Positions 35,461-46,910 of a DNA stretch of 64,000 nt are shown piece after piece. The DNA comes from Perognathus longimembris pacificus (Eukaryota; Chordata; Mammalia; Rodentia; Heteromyidae). The notes beneath the pieces are model-generated. The model saw nothing but the letters and a program-made list of their open reading frames with translations, had not been told where the DNA came from and did not search any database. Position 1 is the stretch's first letter. The number at the start of each line of letters is the position of its first letter. The DNA lies in contig NC_063177.1 in NCBI RefSeq assembly GCF_023159225.1, positions 14,408,673-14,472,672 on the forward strand. The letters are read 5' to 3'. The position numbers and the translations under genes are program-made.

Positions 35461-35774
35461 TTTTTTGTATATAAATCTGATCTAATGAACAAAAAAAAAC
35501 CCTAAAAGATATACAAAAAAGTCTCTCCTATGAGTCTTCAGACAAAAAGAAGGTTTCAGTGATGTATTGCTGCGAATACTTTGGGTTAAAAGGCAAGAAG
35601 GAGACCCAAGAGATAAACTCCTTTGGGAATTTTAGGCAGGCAATGGATGTATAGTTAACAACATTGGCACAGTGGACAGATAGATGTTTTTGAGGCTTTC
35701 TATCTTTTAGAATGTGACATGAATGAACAAAAGCTTTTGTGTTGTAATAACACCAACATTCCGGGACCACTATC

Positions 35775-35930
35775 CCACTTATCTTTCAGTCTATTTTTGT
35801 GCTATCATCATACTGTCTCATTACAATGACACTGGTATAATTTGAAATTAGAGATTGTAACTCCACCATATGTTTATGTTCTGAATTACTTTAGCTGTTT
35901 TTTTATGTTCAGTGGAATAATACAGACTCA
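35775..35930 (-). mobile_element. L1 ORF2 remnant, antisense
   Basis: TATTTTTGTGCTATCATCAT, TAATTTGAAATTAGAGATTG and TGAATTACTTTAGCTGTTTT follow an internal piece of L1 in reverse complement. No open frame. Confidence 0.7.
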
Positions 35931-36154
35931 GAAAGACTCAAATATCTGAGATATACATCTAAGAAGCAAATAACATTAATTAATATAAAAGGGTGAATGG
36001 AATGAAGTTCAGAAGAAGCAAGGAGGGCTGAGAGAGGATGATGGAAATGACTGATGGAGATCAGTTTCACAATGAAGTAAAAGATGGTTGAAATCTATGA
36101 AAACTATATTCTAATTGTTATGAATTGTGTAATATAGAGAGGCATTTTTGGTTT

Positions 36155-36300
36155 GCTTGAAAATATCCAGTTTTCCAGAAAATATCAAGAATTGTCTTAA
36201 GGAATATTGGTGTCATTGTATGCCTTTGGCATCTTCATTGAAGAGTAGTTGGTCTTATGTGAATGGGTTTGTTTCTGATATCTATGTATTATTGTTCTGT
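36155..36300 (-). mobile_element. L1 ORF2 remnant, antisense, out of expected order
   Basis: AAATATCCAGTTTTCCAGAA, CTTTGGCATCTTCATTGAAG and GAATGGGTTTGTTTCTGATA match the L1 segment that in an intact antisense copy would come before, not after, the piece at 35775-35930. The 220 bp between them is AT-rich and unassigned. Confidence 0.65.
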
Positions 36301-36375
36301 GTGTATATTTTAATGAGATGATGTAATGTTTGTTGTAGTATATTTTTAATACATTTTAAAATCACCAAGTTTAAA

Positions 36376-36625
36376 AAAATAAATCTGGGGCTGGGGATAT
36401 GGCCTAGTGGCAAGAGTGCCTGCCTCATATACATGAGGCCCTGGGTTCGATTCCCCAGCACCACATATACAGAAAATGGCCAGAAGTGGCGCTGTGGCTC
36501 AAGTGGCAGAGTGCTAGCCTTGAGCAAAAAAGAAGCCAGGGACAGTGCTCAGGCCCAGAGTCCAAGCCCCAGGACTGGCCAAAAAAACAAAAAACAAAAA
36601 AACAAAACAAAACAAAATAAATCTG
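36376..36625 (+). mobile_element. Young family A SINE with 12-bp target-site duplication
   Basis: The element is 36388-36613, sense, ending in an AAAAAAC/AAAAC-type tail. AAAATAAATCTG is repeated exactly at 36376-36387 and 36614-36625. Both monomers are near consensus (GGTTCGATTCCCCAGCACC and GGCTCAAGTGGCAGAGTGCT). Confidence 0.95.
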
Positions 36626-37384
36626 ATCTAATATTTGTCAGAAACCAAGCACAAACAAATAAAACCAAGCCAAGCCCAAAGTGGATTGAGAGTAGGTGCT
36701 ACCAGCATGATGATACTGGTGATAAATGTGTGTCGGCTGCGCGGGGTGAGGTGGGGGGTGCCCATAAAAGGGCCAATGGATGCCTGGCCCCAGCTGCTTA
36801 TCGGAGGACCCTGTGTATCCAGACAACCACTCCCTGCTCACCAGATACTTTCAAGTTTCCCTTCTGAGGCAGGCTGAAGTCCATGTCAATATTGACCACA
36901 GAAGACTGCCCTGGGTTTGCCTTGTATTTGGTTAGCAGTCAAGGAGTCACCCCCCACTCCCACCAGCTATTTTTCCAGTGGCTCTGCACAGGTGGGCCTT
37001 GTTTTATTGAAGAGTAAAGGGAAAAATTGAAAGCTCAAACAAGATAAATGCAATATAAAGAGCCCACAGATGTAAATGAGTCTCAGAGCAAACCTTTTGA
37101 TATAAAGCAATGATCTCTCTTTTTCCTTTTGTGGTATTTATGAAGCAAATTAAAAAAAAATACACATTTGATTAGGTCAGTGGGGCCTGTGACCTGGGGG
37201 ATGCATAGTCCTTGGAATACTTATCGAACCCTCAGATCTCTAGAAAATTCCTTGTCTCTCTATCAAGGTGGGGCCAGGTACTTATCCCTGTATCCTCCAT
37301 TTAGCATTCTGGGACTAGAGGAACCTGAGGGCTAATGAAGGCCCTAGACTGGAGCAGAGAAAGTTAGGATGAGCTACATCGAGC

Positions 37385-37650
37385 CAAATTGTCCTCCTCT
37401 TCTTCTTCCTCCTTTTCCTCCTCATCGTCTTTTTCCTACTCCTTCTCTTTTCTTTTTTGTACCAGTCCTGGGGCTTGAACTCAAGGCAGGGTGCTGCTCT
37501 GATGCACTCTACCATATGAGCCAAAGCTCCACTTTCAGCTGGTTTGGTGCATAATTGGAGCTAAGTCTCACAGACTACCTTGCCTGGAGTTGGCTTCAAA
37601 CCACAATCCTCAGATCTCAGCCTCTAGAATAGGTAGGATTATAAGCACAC
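37385..37650 (-). mobile_element. Family B SINE with CTT/CCT-rich tail
   Basis: The polypyrimidine tail at about 37392-37457 precedes TGGGGCTTGAACTCAAGG, TAATTGGAGCTAAGTCTC and CAGATCTCAGCCTCTAGAAT. Right monomer shortened. Confidence 0.82.
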
Positions 37651-37769
37651 CTAACTTGTTCTTCTTTAGGTCTTTGCCTACTGACCATTCCCTGGCCCTT
37701 CTGCCCAAATATAAGTTAGTACCATTATCAGAGCTACCCAGAAGGCTGGATTGAGAAGATCGCTTGTCT

Positions 37770-37979
37770 TTTTTTTTTTTTTTTTTTTGCCAGTCCTGGG
37801 CCTTGAACTCAGGGCCTGAGCACTGTCCCTGGCTTCTTTTTGCTCAAGGCTAGCACTCTACCACTTGAGCTACAGCACCACTTCTGACCATTTTCTATAT
37901 ATGTGGTGCTGAGGAATCAAACCCAGGGCTTCATGTATGCGAGGCAAGCACTCTTGCCACTAGGCCATATTCTCAGCCC
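37770..37979 (-). mobile_element. Family A SINE
   Basis: T tail of about 19, GGCCTTGAACTCAGGGCC, CACTTGAGCTACAGCACCAC and GCCATATTCTCAGCCCC. CTTGTCTT lies at 37763-37770 and again at 37987-37994, but a six-base gap makes the target duplication uncertain. Confidence 0.92.
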
Positions 37980-38424
37980 CAGGTCTCTTGTCTTGTACCT
38001 GGCCAGGTACATTTATACTCGACCCCACCCTCAGAGATCAAGACACAGTGAGGGGCTCATCCAAGCCAGCTGTCTGCTGTCCTATTTTGCTTGCTCCAAG
38101 ATCAAGGGAGCCACAGGATGTATCAGCCCATCTGCCTTGCCAAGCCTGGGCCAGAACTTGGAACCCCTAGAACAGTGTCCAGGCATCTCATTCTCCTTCT
38201 CCTTTACCATCTTATCTTTCCTTCTGTTTTCTACCAAACATGGAAGAGGTGGTCATGAGGTGCAGTGTGACTGACGGCCAGGTAAGCAGGCCACAGTGGT
38301 CATGCCTGAGGGCAGCATTGGAACACGCTGCTGAGGGCTGTAGGGCCAGGTGAGGATGTAGGGAGGGGAAAGCATGTCTGAGCTGCAGCCTTCCCAGTGG
38401 CAGCAGGGCAGCATCTACTGTCAT

Positions 38425-38500
38425 GGGGGAGCCTGGGTTTGATCCAGTTTCTCACTGTGTGCCCTTGGGTAATTCTTGTGTGTAAGACCTTGGGATGTCC
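38425..38500 (+). repeat. Possible MIR remnant
   Basis: GAGCCTGGGTTTGATCCAGT followed by CTGTGTGCCCTTGGGTAATT suggests the tRNA-related and core part of MIR. Confidence 0.5.
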
Positions 38501-38997
38501 CTTAGGGATTGCCATGTGAACTCAGCACAGGGCGCATGTCATAGCAAGCACTGTGGCTGCATGCACACTAGGCATTATGATTCCATTAGTGTCCTCCACC
38601 CATAGATAAGAGGACTGTTGTCAGACTGGACAAAACTAGAGGAACCACCACCACTTCTGATTATTTGTCCAGTCACTAAGCTAAGGTCTCCCCACAGAAC
38701 CCAGAGAAGGGTGGATTTTCTGGCTCCCTAGTGAGGACCCCAGCCCTGAGGGAAGCTCGCCAGCAGTAAGCAGGAGAGCCCACCTTGCTCTTCTGCTCTT
38801 GATGAAGAGCAATGTCCTGTGTGCACAAGATGAGGTGAGGCTGAGGAACTTCAATACTGTACCCACTGCCCCGCTGAGAACTGGCTTACAATAGGTCCTC
38901 CTTTCTTCATCTGTCCCCAGCACTACCTCCCTGCTCCTCTCTCCCCTTTTCGCTGGAGCATTAGTATCATATCCACATAACCAGATATATTTTTGTG

Positions 38998-39242
38998 TGT
39001 GCCGTACTAAGGCTTTTTGAACTCAGGTCCTGAGTGCCGTCCCTGAGCTTTTGTATTATTTTCCTCAAGGGTGGCTCTCTACTACTTGAGCCACACTCCA
39101 CTTCCAGATTTTTTTTCTCTACTTGTTAATTGGAGATAAAAGTCTCACAGACTTTCCTGCACAGGCTGGCTTTGAACTTTGATAATCCTCAGATCTCAAC
39201 CTCCTGAGTAGTTAGAATTACAGGGGTGAGCCATTGGTACCC
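38998..39242 (-). mobile_element. Family B SINE
   Basis: TTTTTGAACTCAGGTCCTGA, CTACTTGAGCCACACTCCAC, TTAATTGGAGATAAAAGTCT and GAGTAGTTAGAATTACAGGG. Confidence 0.87.
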
Positions 39243-39798
39243 TTAACTTCATAATATTTTACTGTATTCTGAAAACTGAATAATCTTGTTTTATAATTGG
39301 AAAGTGTGTGTGTAAAGTAGACAATTTAAGTTTTGACATACTGTATACTGCCACCTCATCCATTCACAATAGGAACACATCTACTAACACCACCCTTCCC
39401 CAAAAATAATAACTACCTTGAGCTCCTTGGTGATCCTTCCTCTTATCCCAGACTGCCTTTGGGAATTTGTTTTCAATAAATGGAATTATCCAGTACATAC
39501 TTTTTTTCTCCAGCTTCCTTCATCCTGCATGGTTATTTTATGAGAGACTGATATTGCTGCATTATCGATAGCTCCTTTTTTATTGCTGAGTAGTATTGTA
39601 TCGTATGGCTTCAACAAAGGTGGTTTGCTCATTCACCCATCGATGGCCATCTGGGCTCTTTCCAGTTTCTGGCTATTACAAATAACGCTGCTGTAAACAT
39701 CCATCTTCAAGTCTTTGCATGCACAGCTGCTTTCCTCTTTCTTGAGTAAATACATAGGAGTGGAATGGCTAGGTCAAATGATGGGTGTTTTAACTTGT

Positions 39799-39987
39799 AT
39801 TTTTTTTGGGGGGGGGCGGTACTTATGTTTGAACTCTGGGCCTTGTGTTTGCTCTATTCAATTAGGCTCTACCACTTAAGCCATGCTTCCTCCTCAACTT
39901 TTTGCTGGTAATTTTCAAATTAAGATTGTCCAGATCTCAGTTTACTGAGTGGTTAGGATTACAACTGTGAGCCATCAGCACCTGGCA
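39799..39987 (-). mobile_element. Family B SINE inserted in L1
   Basis: T/G-rich tail, CTACCACTTAAGCCATGC, GAGTGGTTAGGATTACAACT and a GAGCCATCAGCACCTGGC end. L1 sequence continues on both sides. Confidence 0.83.
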
Positions 39988-40284
39988 TGTGTTTAGCTTT
40001 TTTTTTAAGGAACTACATTCTCAAGTGATTGTATCATCTATATTCTGACCAGGGAATGAGACTTCCAGTTACTCCCCTTCTCCTCAGGGCTTGGTATGGT
40101 CAGTCTTTTCAGTTTTAACCATTCTAATAACTTCATATTTTCTTGTTATTGGAGTTGTAAGAATTCTTTATATATCCTAGATATTAATCCATTTTATCAG
40201 ACACGATTTACAAATATTCTCTCCCTTTCTTTGAGTTATCTTTGTATTTTTCATGAGTGTCCTTTGAAGCACAAAAGCTAAATT

Positions 40285-40375
40285 TTTGATGAGAGGAGGC
40301 AAATATTAGAGTTCAAACACAGGGCTTTTCTAGACAGGTACTCTACAGCGAAGCCACACCTCCAGTAAACATTTA
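40285..40375 (-). mobile_element. ID-like monomer inserted in L1
   Basis: GAGTTCAAACACAGGGCTTT, TACTCTACAGCGAAGCCACA and CCTCCAG are an antisense tRNA-type ID monomer. It splits L1 sequence about AAATTTTTGATGAG. Confidence 0.65.
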
Positions 40376-41093
40376 AATTTAAATCCAGTTGGTGAACTCC
40401 AGTTTCTTTATCTATCTTGTTGTTGCTGCTTATACTTTTGGTATCAGAGCTGAAAAACCCAAGCTCATGAAGATTTATACTAAGTGTTATAGTTTTAGCT
40501 CTTCTCTGTAGCTCATCGATCGATACATTTTGAGTTAAAAGTGTATATGGGGATAAGGTAAAGGATCCAGCTTTATTCAGTCTTTTGCATGTGTTCATTT
40601 AGCTATCTACAATGTTGTTTGCTGAAAAGACTACTCTTTCTCCATTCACTTGTTTTGGCAAGCTGGTTGACCATGTATGAGATTTATTTCTGGGCTCTAT
40701 TCTGTTCTGATGGTCTTTATGTCCATGCTTGTGCCAGTTCCACATCATCTTGATTTCTGTTGCTTTGATGCAAGTTCAAAATGGAGAAGTATGTCTTCCA
40801 TCTTCCAAGACTGTACTGGAAGCACTTTGCACGTTGTATCATACTCTGCTTTCCTCTGGGTGCCTCAAGGCCCCTTTATTCTTTGTGGAGCACCTAATCC
40901 TGACCCCTCCTTTCCTGGCCTCTCTGGAACATTACTCACTTAGATAGGATGGAACCTTCTGGCAAGACCCACCTAGTCTCTCCACCTAGTGGGAAGATAA
41001 AAAAAAGAGGAGATGTCAGAGGTAGCCTTGGAGCCTCAGGTTGCTGACCACATCACCTGAATGGAAGGGATAGAGCTCTATCTTCCTATCTGC

Positions 41094-41095
<2 letters not shown>

Positions 41096-41137
<42 letters not shown>
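41096..41137. repeat. (GT)21 microsatellite at a SINE tail
   Basis: 42-bp GT tract followed by TTTGTGG and an antisense family B SINE. Confidence 0.95.
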
Positions 41138-41140
<3 letters not shown>

Positions 41141-41372
41141 GTGGGTCCTGGGGCTTGAACTCTGAGCCTAGCTGCTATTCTTGAGCTTCTTTTGCTCAAG
41201 GCTAGCATTCTACCACTGTGATCCATAGCCCATAGTTTTTCTGAGTAGTTAATTGGAGATAAGTGTCTCACAGACTTTCCTGCCTAGGCTGGCCTTGAGT
41301 TGCAGTCCCTATTCTCAGATCTCAGCCTCCTGAGTAGCTAGGATTATAGGTGTGAGCCACCAGTGCCTGGCT
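41138..41372 (-). mobile_element. Family B SINE, full length
   Basis: TCCTGGGGCTTGAACTCTGA, AGTTAATTGGAGATAAGTGT, GAGTAGCTAGGATTATAGGT and a GCCACCAGTGCCTGGC end. Confidence 0.92.
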
Positions 41373-41894
41373 ATCTGCAGTTCTTATGGATGCTTTGACC
41401 AGCTGGTAGAAGCCCTGGGTCCTTTCCAGCAGAAGTCAGACATAGCTTTTATTTGGGGATGTTCCCAGACTCCACAGCATATCCCAGGGCCCAGCTGAGA
41501 TCCCTAGACTATCTAGTGGAACATGGCTTCTGGCTGAGGTGGGAATCCAGTGACCCCAACTGAGCTTTGGCTAGATTTTGGTAGGAAGGAGGCTGAGTGG
41601 GAGAAGAGGAGGAGCCTTGTGAAGTCACCAAGGATTGACTAGGATGAGGTGGGCCTGGCTCTGAGTGCATGTGACCCCAGTGTGGCCCAGGGGCTCTGAA
41701 GACCCTGGTCACCCAGACTTCTCGTCATCCTTTCTATATCCTGTCAGGCCTTCCTCATGTTTCTCCATCCCCCTCCCACTTGTTCATGCCACTGTGAAAA
41801 CAAATGACTCTGCAATCATGAAAGTGTCACCTTCCAGACATGCACTCCAAGAACTGCAGTGATTTCTGTGCAAGTGACTCTTGGGCAGTACATT

Positions 41895-42010
41895 TTTCAC
41901 TTTATTTTGCAGATCAGGAAATGGAGGCAGAGAGAAACAAATCACCTGCCCAGGGTAGCAAGTAAAGACACAGAGGACAAGCAAGACCTGTGCCAAGCTC
42001 TGCAGATCCT
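41895..42010 (-). repeat. MIR remnant
   Basis: ATTTTGCAGATCAGGAAATG, GAGGCAGAGAGAAACAAATC and CCTGCCCAGGGTAGCAAGTA match MIR in reverse complement. Confidence 0.75.
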
Positions 42011-42159
42011 GGCCCTCAACAGTTCACCACTGCCACTGAGTTGTCAGCATCCCTGGGAAAGGGCCTCCCAAGGACACACCTCTCCCAGCAGTTTGATTAA
42101 TAGTCAGTCACTGAGCCCTTATGTGGCCCTGGGCAGAGCACAGCCTGCAGATCCTCTCT

Positions 42160-42260
42160 AATCCCACAGTAGCTCTCTGATAGGTTTGATTATTATTTCA
42201 AGCAGAGGAAATGGTCCAAGGTCATCTTGTTTAGAAAGCCTGGCTCCATGATCCAAGCAA
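42160..42260 (-). repeat. MIR remnant
   Basis: GTAGCTCTCTGATAGGTTTG, ATTATTATTTCAAGCAGAGG and CCAAGGTCATCTTG fit reverse-complement MIR. It lies 150 bp after a similar piece. Confidence 0.6.
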
Positions 42261-42585
42261 GTCGAAGTTACCAGCATAACTAATCATGCACTCTGTGTTT
42301 GCACTACAGCCTTTTGTAGGCTTTTCCCTACAAATCTAGTAGTTGCAGGGGCTGTGTGGAAGGCCAGGTCATTATGGGATGCTGGTGGCTCCTGGCTCTA
42401 GCACCTTGCACACAAGCCTGAGCCCCCATTGTCTTGGAGCTTCATGAAGGCAGAGTGCTCTTCCTGTGGCCACTGACCACTAATTAGGCTTTGCTCAAGA
42501 GTGCAGTGACCACATGCTGGGTGCCCATACTGAGGCTTTGCCAAGGGGGCAGGTATGTTAGACCACTGCCTGGCTGCTGCAGGCG

Positions 42586-42586
<1 letters not shown>

Positions 42587-42637
<51 letters not shown>
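42587..42637. repeat. (TG)25 microsatellite
   Basis: 51-bp perfect TG tract. Confidence 0.97.
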
Positions 42638-42638
<1 letters not shown>

Positions 42639-42717
42639 TGCTGTGGATGCATAGGCACCTCTAATGACTTCTCCCACAGCAGCTTCCAGCAGCTTAGCTC
42701 ACATAAGTGGATGTGCC

Positions 42718-42905
42718 AGTTAGCTTCCTATGACTGTAAAAAATAACCTAAGATGATCAACTTAGAAGAAAGATTAATTTGGGCTCACAATTTTAGAGGT
42801 CCTGTTGCTTTTGGTCCTGGTGGTTGTGGGGGGAGGGGCAGAGAAAGAAGAAGGGCAGCAGTCCCATTACCAAGCTCTCCAGTGACATAAAGACATCCCA
42901 CTATG
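42718..42905. repeat. Old interspersed repeat, family not assigned
   Basis: CTTCCTATGACTGTAAAAAA, GATTAATTTGGGCTCACAAT and CCAGTGACATAAAGACATCC. The last motif is shared with 24843-24965. The first two resemble the opening of a dispersed repeat known in many mammals. Confidence 0.5.
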
Positions 42906-42910
42906 CTCTG

Positions 42911-43100
42911 CCTTTTTTTTTTTTTTTTTTGGTCAGTTGTGAGGCTTGAACTCAGGACTTGGCACTGTCCCTGATCTCTACCACTCAAGGCTAGCACTCT
43001 ACCACTTTGAGCCACAGCACCACTTCTGGTTTTTTGGTGGTTAATTGGAAACAAGCATCTCATGGACTTTCCTGCCCAGGCTGGCTTTGAACCACAATCC
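42911..43100 (-). mobile_element. Family B SINE lacking its 5' end
   Basis: 20-T tail, GAGGCTTGAACTCAGGACTT, TTTGAGCCACAGCACCACTT and GGTTAATTGGAAACAAGCAT. It stops at CCACAATCC before an ATATATATAT run and the next SINE. Confidence 0.9.
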
Positions 43101-43111
43101 ATATATATATA

Positions 43112-43352
43112 TACTTGTTGTTTCCCTCCATCCTGAGGCTTGAACTCTTGGCCTGGGTACTGTCTCTGAGCTCCTTTTGCTTAAGGTTAGTGACCTGCCA
43201 TTTGAACCACAGCTCTACTTCTGGCTTTTTCTGTGATTAATTGGAGATAAGAGTATCACTGGGACTTTCCTGCCTGGGCTGGCTTTGACCCGTGATACTT
43301 AGACCTCTGCCTCCTAAGTAGCAAGGATTATCAGCATGAGCCAGTGGCTTCT
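43112..43352 (-). mobile_element. Family B SINE
   Basis: TGAGGCTTGAACTCTTGGCC, TGATTAATTGGAGATAAGAG and AGTAGCAAGGATTATCAGC. It sits in tandem behind another antisense copy, with about 11 bp of TA repeat between. Confidence 0.87.
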
Positions 43353-44914
43353 GACCAAATATACTTTTGAATTCTATGAGTTTGGCCAAATCACATCTTG
43401 AACTACCAGTTAGGATCCTTGTTTGCAGTGCCTGGGAGGCCGAGCTGCAGAGCTGGAAGCTGCAGGGAGGGTAGCTCTTGTAGGTGCATTGCCCCAGCAC
43501 ACAACTAGGTTGGCATCATTGGCACAGCAGGAGGCCAAAAGTAAACAACATGCTGTCCCTACTCCTATGAGATCCACAGAACCAAAAGAGATGATAGCCA
43601 CACACAACCTAGACTGCATACTTGCACTAGAACGTTCTTTCACTGCCGCTGATCCTCCCATCACACTGGCAAGTATGGGAGGTGACTCAGGGTGATGCTG
43701 GGCAGCTGGGTGATAGGCATTCAAATGAATGATACCCTGGGCTTCTGCCCCATTGCACTTTCCTCCTATTCCACTGGCTTGCCCTCCTGGGCCCTGTGGC
43801 AGAGACTTGACAAATCAACACCTAGAGGTAGAGAGAGATCTGTGAGTGACAGCACTGAGCTGCTAACCCAGGTCTGGTGCGGAGGGACAGGACTGCCAGA
43901 ACAAAGACAAACACAGGGCTCTGGGGAATGTGAGTTGCAGGTAAACAACAGTATGAAGAGAATCCCATGTGACTATTGAGGTGACAGAGTCTAACAATTA
44001 CTTTCCTATCTTTGGACTTTCTAGTTTAACCCTGGGGGGTTCCTGTGTCCGTCTGGCAATGCTAGGGAGTTCAGGACAAGGATGGGATTTTTGGAAATCC
44101 AGAAACTGAGCAAAACCTAAGCAGTGACAACCGAGTGCCCACTCACCTGCTTCCCATCATCCTAAGGGCCCCTGCATCATGACATCATGTACCCTTGGCC
44201 CCTTGCTGCAGCCTTGGCGCCTTGCTCACTGCCTGCTTCCGGCCCCTTAATTGGATAAAGCGTGCAGCTGGGCACCAGAAGAGGGGCAGCAGAGCTGTCA
44301 GGCTGGGAGGGAAATCACCTTGGATCCAGAGAGTCCAGCTGGCTGCTGATTTATTGATTGCTTTGAAATAACAGTGATCAAATCAAAGCTAGCTGTTTCC
44401 TCTTTTCCTTTCCCCCTAGGCGTTTGCTTGTCATCAGATTCCTCTGAAAGTACAGTCATCACCATCTCTTTCTCAGGCTAAGGGATTGGCAGTGCTCTTC
44501 ATGGGGGCTGGCAGAGTGGTCTTGAAAGCTCTCTCCCCCCTCCCCCTGCCAACTGTTGGGGATCTGTGCCAGACCAGGGATTGAAAACACACCAGCCTTA
44601 CCTGGGCTTTTTCCAGTCCCTCAATTTGCTCAGCAGCAATGGGGGCCTCCCTCCCTCCCACTGCACAGGATGATGTCGTGAACAGGTACAATGAAGAGTG
44701 TAGGCCCAGCTTGCCTGCCACACATGGATGGGCAATCACAGACCCTTCCCAGAGCCTTCATTAAAGCAGGAGACTTGCTTTCAGGGATAAGGAAGGACCC
44801 ACAGGTACTTGACATTAGCCGTCCTTCTCCAGACCTAAGAGGTCAGGTTTAACAAGGATGGGATTTTAGCAATTAGCTCCCTGGGGGTATGTTGTTGGTG
44901 CTATAAAACACTCA

Positions 44915-45010
44915 TTTTGACTGATGTCTGCACCTATGTCACCATGACCCCCGTCAAAATTCAGAACACTCCATCCCCACAAAGTCATTCTGGCTCCTTC
45001 CAGGCCCATC
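44915..45010 (-). repeat. Possible L1ME-type 3' UTR fragment
   Basis: CTATGTCACCATGACCCCCG, TCAAAATTCAGAACACTCCA and TCCCCACAAAG resemble an antisense L1 3' UTR. Confidence 0.5.
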
Positions 45011-45077
45011 TCTCCCCAACTCCCTTTCCCAGTGTGGTTAGATCATGCTTTGTTTGCTGGTCCCATTCAGCAGGGAT

Positions 45078-45206
45078 CTTTCTCTCTCTTTTTCTTTCTT
45101 TCTTTACTCCTTCCATCCTTCTTTTTCTCTCTCCCCCTTCCCTCTTTCTCTCTCCTTCCCTCCCTCCCTCATCCCTCTCTCTCCCTCTTCCCCCTCCCCC
45201 AACTGT
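45078..45206. repeat. Polypyrimidine tract at a SINE tail
   Basis: About 130 bp of CTTT, CTCC and TCCC units with very few purines. It precedes the antisense SINE at 45207. Confidence 0.9.
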
Positions 45207-45440
45207 CTTTTTTATGGTGTCTGTACTGGGGCAAGAACTCAGGGCGTCACATGTTCTGCTTGTCTTTTTCATGCAATGTGTTGCTGTACCATTTGAGCTA
45301 CAGCTCTACTTCTAGCTTTCTGGTGGTTATTTGGATATAAGAGTCAAACTTTTCTGCCCAAGCTGAGTTCCAACCTGTATCCTCACATCTCTCAGTTTCT
45401 TGAGTAGCTATGGTTACAGGCGTGAGCCATTGGTGCCTGG
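45207..45440 (-). mobile_element. Family B SINE, diverged
   Basis: TACTGGGGCAAGAACTCAGG, ACCATTTGAGCTACAGCTCT, GTTATTTGGATATAAGAGTC and a GAGCCATTGGTGCCTGGC end. Confidence 0.82.
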
Positions 45441-45464
45441 CTCTGCTCTATGCCTCTTTCTGAC

Positions 45465-45570
45465 TTGTCACTCCGAAGCCTCAGCCTCTGTGTGAGAATG
45501 GGGATTATCGCCCCCCTCTTCTGGGTAGTTTTGAGACCAAATGAAGTCAAGCAAAAGCATTTGTGTACTA
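45465..45570 (+). repeat. MIR remnant
   Basis: CCTCAGCCTCTGTGTGAGAA, TGGGGATTATCGCCCCCCTC and GGTAGTTTTGAGACCAAATG fit the MIR 3' part. Confidence 0.6.
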
Positions 45571-46049
45571 CACAAGATGAACCCATGGTGTCACTTTCAT
45601 TAGTGGTGCTTCGCATGTTTGCTGTCATGATTTGAATGTGTCCAATTTGGATACCAAGCTGTGTACTCCAAGACCAGGATTGTTACAGGTCTGAGCCACT
45701 GTTAGAGGTGGGGTGTTCTTAAGGGACCAACTGTACTGCTTTGGAGGGCGATCATGTCTCCTAGAGGCCTCCCCAATGAGCCCCACAGCCTGCACAGGAG
45801 TCACTACCTGCTGCCCTCCCAGATTTGGGGCCAGTCTATCTGGCCCTGTGATATAGGGCGCACGTGAGTGTAGTCTTGGTTGAGTGAGCCCTTCAGACAG
45901 CTCAACTGGTTTTTCCAGAGCCTCAGCAGCAGTTGGTGCCATGCCAGGAACATACCAGTAGGCCAGAAGAAGGTTGGTTGAGTTGAGTTGAATCTTAAAA
46001 GGCAGAATAAAGCAGCCTACCTAAATAAAAAGCTTTTGTGCATCAAAAG

Positions 46050-46261
46050 ACTTTTTTATTGTATGGCAGCAGTACTGGGGGTTGAACTCAGGACCTTATA
46101 CTCACTGGGCAAGCGCTCTACCGTTTAAACTATACTTTTTGCTTTAGTTTATTTTTCAGATAGGATTCTGCATGTTGTGCCTAGGGCTGGCCTTGGGCCA
46201 GAATCCTCCTGCCTCCACCTCACATCTAGATGGGATTATAGGCATATACCACCACACCCAG
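46050..46261 (-). mobile_element. 7SL-ID type dimeric SINE (B1-dID-like)
   Basis: Reading antisense, an ID monomer (GGGGTTGAACTCAGGACCTT, GGCAAGCGCTCTACC) follows a 7SL-like monomer (GATGGGATTATAGGCATATA, CCACCACACCC). The layout of 7SL left and ID right is like the B1-dID SINE known from other rodents, and unlike families A and B here. Confidence 0.65.
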
Positions 46262-46375
46262 TAAATGACATAATTAAGAAAGGGAAAAGACAACACATCG
46301 AATGGGAGGAGATGTTTGTAAGTCATATATCTGCTAACGCATTTTGTCTCCCGAATATATACAACTCGATTTTAT

Positions 46376-46607
46376 TTTTGTTTTTTTATTTATTTTTGCC
46401 GGTCCTGGGGCTTAACCTCAGGGCCTGAGCACTGTCCCTGAGCTTCTTTTATGTGCAAGGCTACTAGCACTCTACCACTTGAGCCACAGCACCACTTCCA
46501 GCTTTTTCTGTTTATGTGGTGCTGAGGAATCGAACCCAGAGCTTCATGCATGCTAGGCAAGCACTCAACCACTAAGCCACATTCCCAGCCCCTAAAAATC
46601 AATTTTA
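46376..46607 (-). mobile_element. Family A SINE inserted in L1
   Basis: Antisense element at about 46385-46598. The flanks are TCGATTTTA (46376-46384) and TCAATTTTA (46599-46607). It contains GGTCCTGGGGCTTAACCTCA, GAGGAATCGAACCCAGAGC and a CCACATTCCCAGCCC end. Confidence 0.9.
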
Positions 46608-46910
46608 AAAGTGAGCAAAGGAGCTGGACACTGGTGGCTCATGCCTTTGATCCCAGCTACTTAGGAGGCTAAGATCTGAGGATCATGGTTGGAATCCAGC
46701 CTTAGTAGGAAAGTCCATGAAACTCTTTATCTCCAATTAATCACCAAAATACCAGAAACAGAGCTGACAAGTAATAGAGCATTGAGAAAAACAGCCTTGA
46801 GAAAAACAAACAAACAAAAAACCCTAAAGCACAGTGCCCAGGTCTTGAGTTCAAGCCCCAGTACCAGCATTTTTAAAAAAAAGAAAAAAAAAATTAAAAG
46901 TGGGTAAAGG
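46605..46910 (+). mobile_element. Family B SINE inserted in L1, 17-bp target-site duplication
   Basis: The element is 46622-46893, sense. The flanks TTAAAAGTGAGCAAAGG (46605-46621) and TTAAAAGTGGGTAAAGG (46894-46910) differ at two bases. Contains CACTGGTGGCTCATGCCTTT, TATCTCCAATTAATCACC and an A-rich tail. Confidence 0.9.

Larger units (their letters stand above)
39243..40830 (-). mobile_element. Long old L1 remnant (L1ME-like), antisense
   Basis: About 1.3 kb of L1 in reverse complement. A 3' UTR-like part covers 39290-39490. The end of ORF2 follows (GTAGTATTGTATCGTATGGC, TCTGGCTATTACAAATAACG, AGTGGAATGGCTAGGTCAAA), then more internal ORF2 (GGTATGGTCAGTCTTTTCAG, TTCTTTATATATCCTAGATA, TCCACATCATCTTGATTTC). 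It has internal gaps and two SINE insertions, and every frame is broken. Confidence 0.88.

Noticed and set aside
35470..35770. Possible unknown AT-rich element next to the L1 pieces
   Set aside because: No terminal repeats, no duplicated target and no resemblance I could name, so it was left unannotated.
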